Assembly (NCBI GenBank): GCA_000827265.1
Contig: KN834750.1
Location: forward strand, 248,001-312,000
DNA length: 64,000 bases
Source of the DNA: Collybiopsis luxurians FD-317 M1
Lineage: Eukaryota; Basidiomycota; Agaricomycetes; Agaricales; Omphalotaceae
Reading direction: 5' to 3'
Shown here: positions 37,636 to 51,963 of the stretch, one piece after another
Position numbering within the stretch: position 1 is the stretch's first letter
Layout of the letters: every line of letters starts with the position of its first letter
Program-made: the position numbers and the translations under genes
The notes under the pieces: generated by a model
Databases searched by the model: none
What the model was told of the DNA's origin: nothing
Seen by the model: the letters and a program-made list of their open reading frames with translations, nothing else

Positions 37636-39098
37636 ATGTCCGACTTTAAAATTCCAAAATTCCAAACTGCCGCTGTCGTAGACCACAGCGGTGATTCTAT
37701 CAGAATCGACCACGAATTTCCTGTAAGGTCTCCGGAGAAACTCCTCCCTGGAGAATGTCTCATTAAACTTGATTGCTCTGGTTTGCTTCTGCTTTCCATT
37801 TGACCAGAGTCCTTCGTTAACCTCTCTTCTCAGGTGCTTGCCACACTGATTTGCACGCGGCATTGGGAGATTGGCCAGTTGCCGCGAAAACGCCCTTGGT
37901 GGGAGGGCACGAAGGTGTCGGAGTGATCGTTGCGATTGGTAATCACACCTTCAACTCTCCAGTCAAGCTTGGCGACCGTGTTGGTATTAAATGGCTTGCT
38001 GATTCGTGGGTGCTCTTTCTCTACGATCTATCAATGCAACAGCTTAAGCGTACGTGAACTATAGATGTCTCAATTGTGAACATTGCAGGAAAGGCCGGGA
38101 GCAGAGTGAGACTTCCTATACAGGTTGTCATGGTTGGCTTTGACTCATCATTGCAATAGACTGTTTGCAAGCTAAACTCAGCGGTTTCACCGTCGATGGG
38201 ACCTTCCAAGAATACGTAGTCTCCTATGTCAATCATGTTACTCCCATCCCCACAGGAATAGCTAGTGATGCAGCTGCGTCTGTACTGTGTGCAGTAAGTG
38301 CACCCATATACGCTTGAATGCCCAGAGATTGACTATAGGCCGCAGGGTGTGACAGTATATCGTGCGATAAAATACAGCCAGACAAATCCTGGGGAATGGA
38401 TTGTCCTCCCTGGTGCCGGAGGTGGTCTTGGTCATCTCGGTGTGGTTTTTGACTTCTCCATCTTTCCAATCGTAATTGACCGCTGACTTCCTTAGCTATC
38501 CAATATGCTCGCATCCGTGGTCTCCGTGTTATTGCAGTTGACACTGGGGATGCGAAAAAGGAGTTGTGTCTTCAGCTCGGCGCAGAGAAATGGATTGACT
38601 TTAAGGAATGCAAAGATATTGTAGCTGAAATCCAGTCTATCACTGACGGAGGGGCGCATTCCGCCGTCGTCACTTCTGCCTCTGGATCAGGATATAAGCA
38701 GGCAGTAGACTATTTGCGTCCTGGTAAGTATCAAATTTGTTTCGCCACAAGTTGATATGACCAACTGAGAATGAATTCTTAGGTGGAACCCTCATGGCAG
38801 TAGGATTGCCGGGAAAGAGTGTTCTAGAAGCGTCAATATTCTTTACAGTGTTCAAGAGTATTTCGATTTTAGGTATATCTTGGAAAATTTTTGGCCAAGG
38901 GCATCAACTGACAGATGTCTTTTAGGCTCTTATGTTGGAAATCGTCAAGACTCTATGGAGGCGATCGATATTGCTGCTCGCGGAGACGTCAAGGTCCACT
39001 TCAATACAAAACCACTGAAAGAGCTCGAAAGTGTATATGAGGGTATGAAATCTGGGAGCATTGCAGGGAGGATTGTATTGGACATGTCACAAAAGTAA
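37636..39098 (+). CDS. Zinc-dependent alcohol dehydrogenase
   Basis: Medium-chain NAD-dependent ADH, fungal Adh1 type. Start [16 protein letters not shown]. The catalytic zinc ligands appear as [17 protein letters not shown], then [13 protein letters not shown]. The structural zinc lobe is [15 protein letters not shown] (C-x2-C-x2-C-x7-C), which requires the donor GTGAGA after GREQ rather than a later GTTGTC. Then [14 protein letters not shown], the cofactor loop [11 protein letters not shown], and [12 protein letters not shown] (the Asp favours NAD). C-terminus [21 protein letters not shown], stop 39098. About seven introns. It could serve ethanol formation or reuse. Confidence 0.92.
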
Positions 39099-39567
39099 AG
39101 CTCGACGAGCATTTTCCCTTCTCAAGTACTTTTTGTAATGGTTTACTTTAAGAATTCTTTTCTTTCCTGCTATTTTGTCTGTAGTTATATGACACCTGTT
39201 ACTTGCATTGTAATATATGGACTTTCAAAAAGACAAAATGAACTGAGAAGAGTCTGCCGACCTGAGCCTGAACCAAAGCAGAGTGTGTCGGCTCCGCGGA
39301 AGGCGAGGTCCCATGAGAGAACGTATATCATGAAGATCCTTTGCAAGTGTATCGTGTTTATCATTGATAGTGCTGATCTATAGCTATACGGTAAGTGTAC
39401 ATCATTCTAATCCGAGGTCCCATTGTCTATGTGTAATCTATAACAATGATGTCTTCGCACCATAATTCGAAAGAAAGGAAAAGAAGCTCATCGAAGAGCG
39501 ATAATTGCTTAACTCGATAAGAATAAACGCTGTAGCAGGAGGAAAAGCATAAGCGCGCGATGAATCA
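39099..39567. other. Convergent 3' region, nothing seen
   Basis: 3' untranslated sequence of the ADH gene and of the IML2 gene on the other strand. No coding pattern, repeat or RNA gene recognised. Confidence 0.55.
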
Positions 39568-42315
39568 TCAAAGAGTGACCCCAAGCATCTCAGCTTTCGT
39601 TCCAATCTCATCTCTGAGCATGGCTGTTCGACTGTCCAAGCGACTAGACAGATCCACGGAGTTGGTCGCCAAAGACATCGCAGAGTCAAGCTTCGCACGA
39701 GCCGACTTGAGAGCAGAATGCCATTTTTTCTTCAGATCGTCCGACAGATCCGCAGACGCGCTCTGGGTCTTGATCTGCTGCTCCTCGACCTCCACTTCCT
39801 TCAAGTCTAACACTGCGAGTTCAAACATCGCAACCCCCCCAATCCAGGTGCTTACTTTGATTGAAGGTTGGAGGGCGTGTGCAGCGGTGAGAAGCTCCCG
39901 AGACGCGCGAAGGGATGCTGGGGCTTTATCAACGTACTGAGTGAGATCTTCAGGTACCAAACGAATGTCTCCGGATTCCACGGTAGACTGTGTAGTCGCG
40001 GGAGTTTCTGAGGAGGAGGAAGCTGAAGATGCTGGTTTGGAAGAAGCAAATTTCGCCCGCGTCCCCACACAGCCAATTGAACGATGCACAATTCCCAACA
40101 GTAAGAAACGCAGGGCCAATTCGTCAGGGGTGTCTAGATCGGGGGTGGCGGGAGGAGGCGTTGAGCTCGAGCTTGATTTGGACATGTAAGGGCTGTCGAT
40201 GCCAACCGGGGGTGAAAGTGCTGACCAAGCCTGTATGTGCGCCTGGGCCTGGGCAGCTGAGACTCGATTTTGATTGTTCCAAACTGCCCGCACAAAGTTG
40301 ATTGGTACACAATGGTGAAGTCAAGCGCAGCACTCACATATGCCCAATTCTTCCGCAGGGCTAATCCGTATACATTCAACAAATCTATTTTCATCTCCTC
40401 GCCAGCGAATCTGCTTCTCTTTATAAAACGCCACTGCCGCGATATCAGTCATTTTACGAGACCAGTGGTAGTGATGGCACGCACGTTTCTTCTTAATTAA
40501 AACCTCCGTTGGTAAATTCTTTCCTCCCATCTTGCGTTTATCGAGTAAGTTTGGCATGGCATCCAAAAGCTCTTGAGCTTTCTTCAAGTGTTTCTCTTTC
40601 TCCTCTGATGCAATGCCGGTCGAAAGGGCCAGGGAAATATGGCACCCGGCGGCAATAAAGTAGTAAGTTGCATGAGACCAGTTGTTCAAGTCTGTTAGCC
40701 TGATGAACGCGTCTGCGCACTGTGAATATTGCCGCTCAGAGAGGTAAGTCCAGGCGAGTTCAAATTCCAGCTTTGGAAATCGTTTGAGCATATCAAAACA
40801 GCAGCGAAAACGGGACAGTCAAGAGCTTACCAAAGTGTCGGCTTGTCTAAATCCTTCGCCGTCTGGGCTTCGTGCTGTTACCTCGAGTCCTGTAGTAAGG
40901 ACCCGAATGGCTCCCTGAGGATCGTGCGTCATGCGAAGGATTTTGGCCTAGATATACAAATTAGAGCGATGCTTCCAAGGCAAAGAAGAAGACTGTACTC
41001 TATTTAGAATCCACAATGCGCCCTTGGGGTAACGAGCTTCGATTCTGGTGACAATACTTTCGTACTCACGCACGATACGAGGCTCATCGGCTTGGTATCC
41101 GGATAAAAGCAAAACAACGCCATGATAAGTCATCAAAACCAACCTAGAGCTCAATCACTCAGCGTCTTATGAAGGGATCAGTTGGGTGAGCGCACCCCGC
41201 AAATACACCGTGAATTTCGCCTTCGGCAGCATAGTCTGCACTAAGGGCAAGCGCTTGAAGCGCAAGAGGACGGGAGTGCGCGTAGCCAAAAAGGCCGGCT
41301 ACCGATCTAAGACAAAGAATTGAGGACTGTGGTTCGATATGCCACTAAAGGGTTCACTTACTGGGCTCTCTTTGGCAACAGCGAGAACACGAGGTTGAAT
41401 AAACCAAAACCTTGATAAAGACGCGATTTAGCTGATGCTTTGAGCTATAAATCATAACCAACCGAAGGCAGTCCCAGCAACAATTAAGTTCTTAACATTT
41501 TGAATTTCTTCGACGCTGCCTTCTTCGACTGTGTTGGGTGCACTTCCAGGAGTAGACGGAAGAGATAAAGAAGAAGTTGAAGAGGCTGCAGAAGATGCCC
41601 CAGAACCCCATCTGCCTCCAAAGCTGAAGAAGGACGACGACTGTTTGGCTGATAGGAGGCTTGGTCTCTTGAAATTAGCACTAGATGAAGACGCCTCGGA
41701 AAGGTTCGAAAACGAGGTTTTCGGTGTCAGAGCGGGTGATCCTGCCGGGGACGATGGGATGGAAGGGGTCCAGGAAGAAGACGTTAGTGATGGAGCAGCA
41801 AGGCCGTTGGGGAAGACTGTGGTATACAGTTTGCGAAATTTCGAGTGCGCGTTGTTCATTGCGTAGATGCACTATCACAAAAATCAGTTCCTCGAAAACA
41901 TTACGCTCTTCGTCATGAAAGTTTTGCGCACCTGCAAATAACCGGTAAATGATTCACTAAGGGCATGCGTAATGCCTATTAAGACTGTGGCGTCTGCGTT
42001 CACGATTTCATATTCAAGACCAGGAGGGAATGCGGCCGAAGCTTTCGATTTTGATTGTTTAGCTGCAGCTTTGAGAGCAGATTTGGAGCCTGTTTCTGCC
42101 AAAGCCAAAAGACGACTGGCTTCTGACATTTGAGATGCCTCCATTCCTAGGGCGGCTTCGAGAAAAGAGCAGACACCGAGACCTATTAAATGGAAAGGGT
42201 CATTATCTGATGTAAATTTCTGCTTTGCAGAGGAGATCTCGTTGGAAAAGAGGTGGTCGAAGGCACGAGAAGCAGAAGCTAATTGAAGGGCGGTTTCGTG
42301 AGCTGAATAGGACAT
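39568..42315 (-). CDS. IML2: Iml2/TTC39-family TPR protein
   Basis: The fungal Iml2 family (TTC39 in animals) includes a mitochondrial outer-membrane protein involved in clearing inclusion bodies with lipid droplets. Start [20 protein letters not shown] at 42315, then [20 protein letters not shown] Ser/Pro-rich insertion follows (residues about 170-260). The C-terminal half is helical repeat: [73 protein letters not shown], and [19 protein letters not shown]. Ends MLGVTL at 39568. About eight introns. The match to TTC39/Iml2 is by repeat order and length (about 760 residues). Confidence 0.85.
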
Positions 42316-42643
42316 TATATCCTGATAGATCTAGTCCCCAGCGGGTTGACTACAGCGGGGATTAGGTACTGAATAGTCACGTCGGAGACTTGGATTCTGC
42401 GCAGGTATGGGAGTGAGGTTGATACTATGCTAGCGGACCGCGTTCAATAATAGCGGAATTGGCGGCTTCCCGGCTCGTTCACGGCATCACTAGTCTGGAT
42501 GTAGCAGAACATATCATACTCTGAAAGGTTTCAGATTTACGAAAGCTAACCCTTCTACAATGCGACCCTTTGATTCTAGCTTTCTGGTGGACTGTTTACA
42601 AAATATCTTCTTTACCGTAATTACTTATCACTTGGATCCAATG

Positions 42644-43510
42644 TCAGTCGTGCTTGACAAAGGTTCCGAGTATATGAGGCATCAAATTATCTTCCATTTC
42701 GTCCTGCGTGGCGTATTTAAAATCGCTTTTTTTCCACATCGCCATTTCTCTTCCCAAGTCGTCAATATCCTTCATCTTTTCTATCCACTGATCGGTCGCA
42801 CAATCAAGTCGGCATCCGTCAAAAAACACCGACCAAACAGGACTCCATAGTGTTTGCCACCACGCCACGTCCGCATGCTTGTTTCGAACATGTTCAAAAA
42901 GGAACAATGTTCCGCCGGGTCGAAGCAAATCCTGCACAATACGCGTTACAGCTTTTTCAGCATTGGGGATGGAACAGAGAGTAAGAACGCAGACAATGCT
43001 GTCTACGGTTCCCGCTTTTGACAGGGGAACCGAAGAGTCCAGCGTCGATTCCATAATTGTTCGCGTATCTTCTGCCCCGCACGAAAGAAGTACAAATGAG
43101 CCGTCCGACTCCAGAAACCCAGCTTTATGTGCCGCATCGCGAAGCCCAGAATGCATATGTTTGTTGGGCTCAACGGCCAAATAACGGGAAACCTTGTGAC
43201 GGGGGAGGTAGCGAGCAGTGTGCCCGTATCCAGCCCCCAAATCGAGGATCGCGCCTTGAACGGGCGCAAGCAACTCTTGCTTTATACTTTGGCAGTTTTC
43301 ATCGGAGCCAGAACCGAAAGCTTTCCACAGATGGGCAAAGAAAAGACGCCTAAGCTCAATGAAGGAAGTGAGCCTCAGTCGGAGCTCAGGGGATTTGAAC
43401 CAAACACGGTCCTTAATTTGAACCCAAATGTCGTTAATAAAAGGCATGAAAGCATATTTTAGCCCTTCTTTTAGTGGTATTAAAATTGATAGAGCCGTGG
43501 AGAGCTTCAT
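42644..43510 (-). CDS. METTL7-type S-adenosylmethionine methyltransferase
   Basis: Single exon, 288 residues, an exception in this intron-rich window. The N-terminus MKLSTALSILIPLKEGLKYA is hydrophobic and may be a membrane anchor, as in METTL7/TMT1 enzymes of ER or lipid droplets. SAM-binding motif I is AILDLGAGYGHTARYL, followed by YLAVEPNKHMH, with VDSIVCVLTLCSIPN and LRPGGTLFLFEHV, the usual motif order. The C-terminal WWQTLWSPVWSVFFDGCRLD is close to the METTL7 family. Substrates in animals include thiols; here unknown. No neighbour gives a pathway. Confidence 0.85.
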   Translation of the reverse strand: MKLSTALSILIPLKEGLKYAFMPFINDIWVQIKDRVWFKSPELRLRLTSFIELRRLFFAHLWKAFGSGSDENCQSIKQELLAPVQGAILDLGAGYGHTARYLPRHKVSRYLAVEPNKHMHSGLRDAAHKAGFLESDGSFVLLSCGAEDTRTIMESTLDSSVPLSKAGTVDSIVCVLTLCSIPNAEKAVTRIVQDLLRPGGTLFLFEHVRNKHADVAWWQTLWSPVWSVFFDGCRLDCATDQWIEKMKDIDDLGREMAMWKKSDFKYATQDEMEDNLMPHILGTFVKHD

Positions 43511-44389
43511 GAAAACGATATCAGTCTTAGCCTGATATAGAAAAGTAAATTAATAGAGTTGAGGCTTCAAAAAAAGAAAAGACTCGGACCTGACAAGGGC
43601 TTGCCGGAGGGATCTCTTGTGAGTGCGAAGGAAAGAAGGGAAAGAAGAAAGAGCAAGTTCCGCATACACCTATCTCGTGGCCGTACTGTCGGGATCTAGA
43701 TAATAGATTGATGCCAGCGGGGTGTCATCTTCGTTTTTCTATTCAGTGTAATATAAAGAATGCTGCTATATGCGTGCCTGCTCAAAATTGCTCGCGACCG
43801 GGATGTCCTTTTTCTCAAAGCCAATTTGTCAAGTGGCAAAATTAAGGTGGTCTCAGGTACTGGTTCTCTATTCTTGTTTTTGTTTTTTTTTTTTTCGCAT
43901 TATTGAAGTATTTAGTAATATTAGAAGAGTCATGCTTCTTCCCACCCATGTTATTATAATATGTACTTCAGGAGAGAGCACATGCAGACGTAGGAAGGAT
44001 TTCCAGGTCATTGCACTCTCGGTTTTTTGCCACCGTCGAGGCTGATACTATGATATGGTCAGACCTGGAATGTAACGGACAGTCCGTTGAAGAAACCAAC
44101 AAGTCGACGGGAAGCTGAAGTGCGAGGTCCACATTTCTGCCGAGAGTTATGTAGATGAAGCTATGCAACGGCTTGAAGAGTAAAAGTTACGTCATTTGGC
44201 GCCTATTTACCTGATTAGATATCACGTGGCACTGTTACGCTTAATTTAAGCCCACAAAGCGCGGCTGCGCTGGATGAGGTTACATTTTTATATTACCGCG
44301 CCAGCTCTGTCTCTAAACTGATTGAAATGCTGGTTATTTCTAGCGCCTACTACATCATCTTGGCGGCCAGCTGTGAACTAAGCTTTTGA
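43511..44389. other. Gene-poor spacer, nothing supported
   Basis: Includes a T run near 43877-43892. Short frames only, no splice pattern or family match. Probably promoter of the methyltransferase on the left. Confidence 0.5.
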
Positions 44390-44917
44390 CGGCCGGCGAA
44401 CGCCGAAGGTGTCACGCGCTTCCAAGCCATCTCGCAGTTCAAAGAAATCGTAGGTCGGTTTGTTCATCACAGGTACTCTCAGGAGGACCTGATTCTACTC
44501 AGGAATTACGATCTTGAAGTTCATCCCTCTCCCGGCTACCATTCCTTGATTCCTTGGCTCTATTCCGACGATTCAACTTCCCCTTGTAGTATGGGAGACT
44601 TGAGTATGGGATTGGCTTATCTGTGCGGGGGCTGTTGTGCGTCTACGATCTTCCTTATGCTCTTGCTATCACGCTAATGAGAGATTCAAACAGGCTGCTT
44701 CAAGGACTCGGATCCTGGGCCCGAAGGGTCTCAACTTCCTCGCACGAAAAAGCATCCTAAAGAGAAGGAAATTGATGACGCGTTCTTTCGAAGAAGACAA
44801 TACCGGAAGGATCAGGATGGAACGATACGGTTTATCCCGACGGTTTCTGAACAACCGGAAGGCCAAGTGGGCATGCAGAAGCAGCCGAAAGAAACAAGTG
44901 GTGTGGGTCAAGGATGA
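44390..44917 (+). CDS. Possible small gene of unknown function, start not found
   Basis: Two segments join in frame over an intron beginning GTTGTG near 44633 and ending AACAG near 44692. The first reads GVTRFQAISQFKEIV, HHRYSQEDLILLRNYDLEV and SPGYHSLIPWLYSDD. The second reads DSDPGPEGSQLPRTKKHPKE, EIDDAFFRRRQYRKDQDG and stops at TGA 44917. Composition looks like protein, but no in-frame ATG was found; an earlier exon or a decayed start would be needed. I do not recognise it. Confidence 0.35.
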
Positions 44918-46338
44918 TTAGATACATGTGCGCAGTGTATGATTCGACTTTATTTGTTGCAAACACTCAGATTTATTCTGCAGTAGGACTTTTGAGCTGA
45001 CTATTTTTACATTGTCAGGCGAGTGTCCAATGTGCACACTTGTGTCGTAACAGTCGAAAATATGCTCAAGCGGCAAACGGCTACTCGATACATTCCATCA
45101 CCTGTTGATATGGATTTCTTCCAGTTTCCCTCTGTATCTGAAGTGACAGCGGACAATAATAACCGTCCAACCAGTGTTATTGCGTCGATGGATAGGATTA
45201 AAAACTGCCCGCTGAACAGAGACGTAATAGACCATCGTGGTTTGGAAGATGTAGTTTCTTTCGAATGAGGGTCCAGATCGTTCAGACCCCAGAAAAAATG
45301 GCCTTCGAGTCTCGACCAAATTTTTTGAGGGGAAACATTTACTAGATAGTAAGATTCAGCGGAGCATTTTTATCAAAGCAGCTGACTTGCCGCGAGCCTT
45401 TGTAACATCTGAGAGAAGCACATAGGCATCAACTTTGAAAGAAGGGAAGGATGCTTTAGCTTTCGGGGATAGGCAGAATATGATGCGAGTGACTTCTAGC
45501 AGGAACGGGGACGAAGCGTGTTTAACGACATGAATCTGAGATTCATACAATTCTTTGCAGAAGGATCTGCGATGGTCGTGGATGTGCAGTAAAAACGATC
45601 GTTCTTTTACAGCGGGCGCAGGAAGCCTGAATCGTGAGCTTGTCCGATGGATTTATCCTGGAGGATTGCCGGGCCCTGAGTAGGTGACTCCAGAAATCTG
45701 CCGTGACACAGCTGCCCTTAGGCTGTCAGATTTCTATCGTTCAACTGAACGTAATCAGATCGAAAAACAAGGTAGCTGCCTGGTGTTTGCGTGAGAAAGA
45801 AGAATTTCAGCGAGTGGTTACTGATAGCCTGAGCCTTGAGGACAGGGAGAGGGAGAGGGGGTTGAATGGAAGACTGGAAATTTAAATGTAAACTACACGT
45901 CGAATCTCAGAATTCTGTACGATATCTTGAGAGCAATTTCGCGCCTTCGTAAGGAAGAAGAGTCAGCTGAACGCGTTCAAAAGGTTGCAGTGCAATATCG
46001 ATATGCTTTTCCATCACAGTGCTTCCCTGATGCATAAAATGGGGTAAACCCTCAAGGCCTCAAGCTATAGATACTCGCGGCTTGAGCTTGAAGCTTGAAG
46101 ACCCAGAGTTATGGTCACGTGATGACTAAATTCGAGGACTTATCTTGTGGCTTGACCTCAGCCTTGTTCTTCACCCCTCCTCGAAACTTTCCCAACTTAC
46201 AACGATTCTCTTCGATATCCACTTGGTAACCATAAAATTTGCCTGCTTGTCCTAAATTCTCTTGTATCATCTATCGTTTGCTGGTCGAAGTAAGCCAGAG
46301 TCATATCTCAGTCCAGACGCCGGCAGGGCTCCAAGCTC
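44918..46338. other. Spacer with one weak minus-strand frame
   Basis: 1.4 kb. On the minus strand a frame from about 45630 to 45356 reads PAPAVKERSFLLHIHDHRR and SPFLLEVTRIIFCLSP and ends at a stop, but has no ATG. The right part has pyrimidine-rich leader-like sequence for the CENP-B-type gene. No other feature. Confidence 0.4.
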
Positions 46339-48683
46339 ATGTCGTACGCGTACGCAAGTCCAAATAACAACGCTGAATACTTGGATGATCCGCAGCAATC
46401 GTCCGAAACCTCCATTCATAAAAATGATTTATCTAGACCAAGGCAGTATCCTTCACCTTCCCCGTCCATGTCCTCGTCGGGCAATGCGCCTTCACCTTCG
46501 GCATTCATGTTCTCAGAAACCCCGATCGTCTCTAGCATTGGACCAAGTGTTCCAAATCGAATCATGACCCGGAGACAGCGAAAAGCGGCTACTGCTATGA
46601 ACGTTGGTGGCACCGTTAGTATGGATCTTATATTTTAAACTTGTATTTTCCTAATAGTGTTTATATGCAGCCAATAAATCGATCGCAAACACCCCACCCC
46701 AGTCTAGTTTATCCACTCACACCAGATTCCCAGATCTCATCTTCCGTACCCCATACTCCAACTGCTCCCCGCCAACTATCTACCTCTCCTGCCCTGAGCT
46801 CCATATCGAGTCATAGTCACCGTAGCCAGAGGTCAGTTCGGCAGCAGCAAGATCAGATGTCTATGTCTCCAACTCCGCTCGCTATTTCGCCGACTGCGCG
46901 TGGCTTTCATCTTCCTGGACCACAGCCAAATTCTCTTTTACCGTCCGCGAACATAAACCCTCCTCTCCCCTCTGGATCGACTCTACCTCGGGCTTACTCA
47001 AAGCCCAAGGCGCGTAAGCAACGTCTGTTCAATGTAGATCGCAAAGCAATATGCGAATTTCATCTTGCTCACCCAGGTGAAAAGCAAGAGGTGATTGCCA
47101 GGCAGTACGGTGTGGAGCGAAGTACAATCAGCAAAATTCTGAAACATAAGGAAAGGTGGTTGAGTATTGAGGTGGGAGATGGTCCTGTAGGCGGGATCAA
47201 CGGACCTATCAGGCTTGCCAAACATCGTCCATCTAAATTTCCCCCGGTAGAGTCTGAGATGCTAGTGTGGATAAGGGAAGTCAGCGAAAAATGGTATGGC
47301 TGCCTTCCCGAACCGTCCTCCAATTCGTACGACCCCCAAAATCCCTCGCCCGTACATGGACCATTGTCTGACGCGAGTCTTCGCGAGAAAGCCCGTGCTA
47401 TTGCCCGATCGCATGGTATTACCCCAGAGCAGTTTAAAGCCTCATCGGGTTGGGTCGAGAATTTCAAACATCGACATGGTATTAGGAACGGATTCTGGGG
47501 CGGATATCTGGGAAACGTACAAGGGAGGAATGTCCTGGTCGCCAGGAGCATGGGCCTTACTTTTTCCGCCTCTGTCCCCCCTCCCATCTCCAGTTCGCTT
47601 ACCGGCAAAGTGTCTCCTGCACTCCACCGACATTCAACCCCAATGGCGGAACCCGAATCGGAGGAAGAAGAAACTGATTTGGAAGACGGTGACGATGAAG
47701 ACGTGGGCATGGGGGTTCCGGATTATCAACCTTCCTCTGCCTTGTCTCACGTTCGCAATGAAGGCCTTTCTCGCCCTCCGTGGTCCACAGACTCATCGTC
47801 CACATCTACGAGCCGCGATTCTCCTTCGAGTCCTCACCCCGACCAAAGACACCATGTTTACAACACGCACCAGCGGTGGTCTTCTGAATCGTCCGCATCT
47901 CATCCCTCGTCACCCGCTGAACAATTATCACATCGCTATTCCCCATCTGGTGGACACTATCGATCTGTATCAGGGCCTTCATTAAGCGCAATGAACATAC
48001 CGGCTCACGGCTCCCCTTACTCTCCGTCTCCGTTAGAGAATGTCCCGCGCCCACGTATGCACTCTCAGTCAGCTCCAGAGTCACACGTGTCCCACGTCCA
48101 GGGCGTCCAGAACGTGATTGAGTCCGATGTTCAACATTCTCATTCGCAGCAACAAAACGAAGTGCTACTCGCCGGAGACCCTCACCGGGCGAGATATACC
48201 TTTGTCACTTCTCAAAATAGTGACGTTGGTATGCACTTAACTGTGGATGGCGGTGCGAGTTCAGTATCGACTGTCCATCCATATTCGTCAGAATATCCAT
48301 TTTCAGATGTTCGGGAGCATCGGCAACCCCTGGAGCTTCAATCTGATTCTTACACCCATCAACCTGACGGTTTCGGGAAAATGGAAAGTTCCTCTCAGCT
48401 CCACGCTCCCCTTTCTTCCACTGGATACGAACAAGTACATCTCCAATCCGATGCGCGCTTGCAAAACGTTCTTCCTCCTCCTCCGCCCATCTCAGATACT
48501 TCGATGCCAACACTTGCTGAATGCGAGGATTATCTCACAAAGATATCATTTTTCGTTGACATGGGGTCCGGGCAGGGTATCTTGACTGCGAGAAGAAGAG
48601 AGTGGTTGAGAAAACTCAAAGTTGCCTTTTTCGAAGCTGGATCCGGAATTCCTATTACTCCTGATTCTGACGAAGAGGGTTAG
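46339..48683 (+). CDS. CENP-B-type HTH DNA-binding protein
   Basis: Likely nuclear DNA-binding regulator. Two exons: the first encodes MSYAYASPNNNAEYLDDPQQ and ends NVGGT; an intron GTTAGT...ATGCAG leads to PINRSQTPHPSL. After a Ser/Pro-rich stretch comes a psq-like helix-turn-helix (RLFNVDRKAICEFHLAHPG, QYGVERSTISKILKHKERW), then a CENP-B-type second HTH (ESEMLVWIREVSEKWYG, SGWVENFKHRHGI). A long disordered middle follows, and a conserved-looking tail (LAECEDYLTKISFFVDMGSG, RRREWLRKLKVAFFEAGSG). No DDE transposase domain, so this is a host gene, perhaps of old transposon origin. About 765 residues. Targets unknown. Confidence 0.85.
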
Positions 48684-49127
48684 CAAGTGCTGTATTGTGC
48701 ATGGCGTCTATTAGCTGGCTGCAGCAGTCTATTCTTCACTCTCATGATACATATGCACGCTGATCTTTCCCTGTTCTTTTCCATTGCATTCACTCTATTG
48801 CATTCATATCCATTGAACCACACGTTTCTAGCTATCATGCATCTGCACCATATCATGTCTCATTCTCTTTAATCATGCCAATCCTTTGACGATACATCCA
48901 TTGACAGTATATCTCACATTGTTATCACTCTTTGTATAATGATTAGTATCTAGCTTTCGATCCTTTTACACTCGCAACTGTTGTTGCTGCATCTTTTGAC
49001 TAAACTTTTCTTTTGCGGTATGTGCATGTTGGTACCTAGCAGTAAAGAGATAGGTAATATCATATTATACACCATATTGAATGTTATTCACAGAATATCA
49101 GTTTAGAGCCGACCGAGCTTGGTAGCA
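48684..49127. other. Convergent 3' region, nothing seen
   Basis: 3' ends of the CENP-B-type gene and malic enzyme. AT-rich with no coding pattern. Confidence 0.55.
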
Positions 49128-51515
<2,388 letters not shown>

Positions 51516-51963
51516 TTACTTCGTATTAACGCGTTATAAACGCCTTCACCGCTCGGAAAGTTCCCGGTTGTCATTTTCAAACCTACGGGGTTTGAAAAAC
51601 ACGGACGAGATGAGAAATTGAGAGCGGAGTCGCATGTGAAAAATTCCGTGCATTTGTACAAATTACGGAGGAGCAATTGGCAGTGTATTGTCTAGATGAA
51701 TTTTTTACAAGGCATATCGGGGAGATGAGGATCAAAACAGAACACGCATTCCTGATTTCGAGGATTTTAGACCGTGGACTACTCCATCTCGTATCACAAG
51801 GACATACGTGCACTCCAGGCCCAGGGAAAGGCACGCGATAAGGAGCTTGATACACAGGAAAAAGGATCTACCGAAAGGGTTATACAAAGAAGGAAATTAG
51901 TGGTGGGATAATGAAGAACATGTTGTAACACGAACCGTAATTTCCAAGACAAGGCCTGCTCTT
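51516..51963 (-). other. Intergenic region, promoter of malic enzyme
   Basis: Between malic enzyme and the mL58 gene, both on the minus strand. No clear element. Confidence 0.5.

Noticed and set aside
38100..38160. Alternative donor GTTGTC in the ADH zinc lobe
   Set aside because: It would break the C-x7-C spacing of the structural zinc site; the GTGAGA donor gives the exact spacing.
43877..43892. Poly-T run as a terminator or element end
   Set aside because: An isolated T run in AT-rich spacer with no flanking repeat or hairpin.
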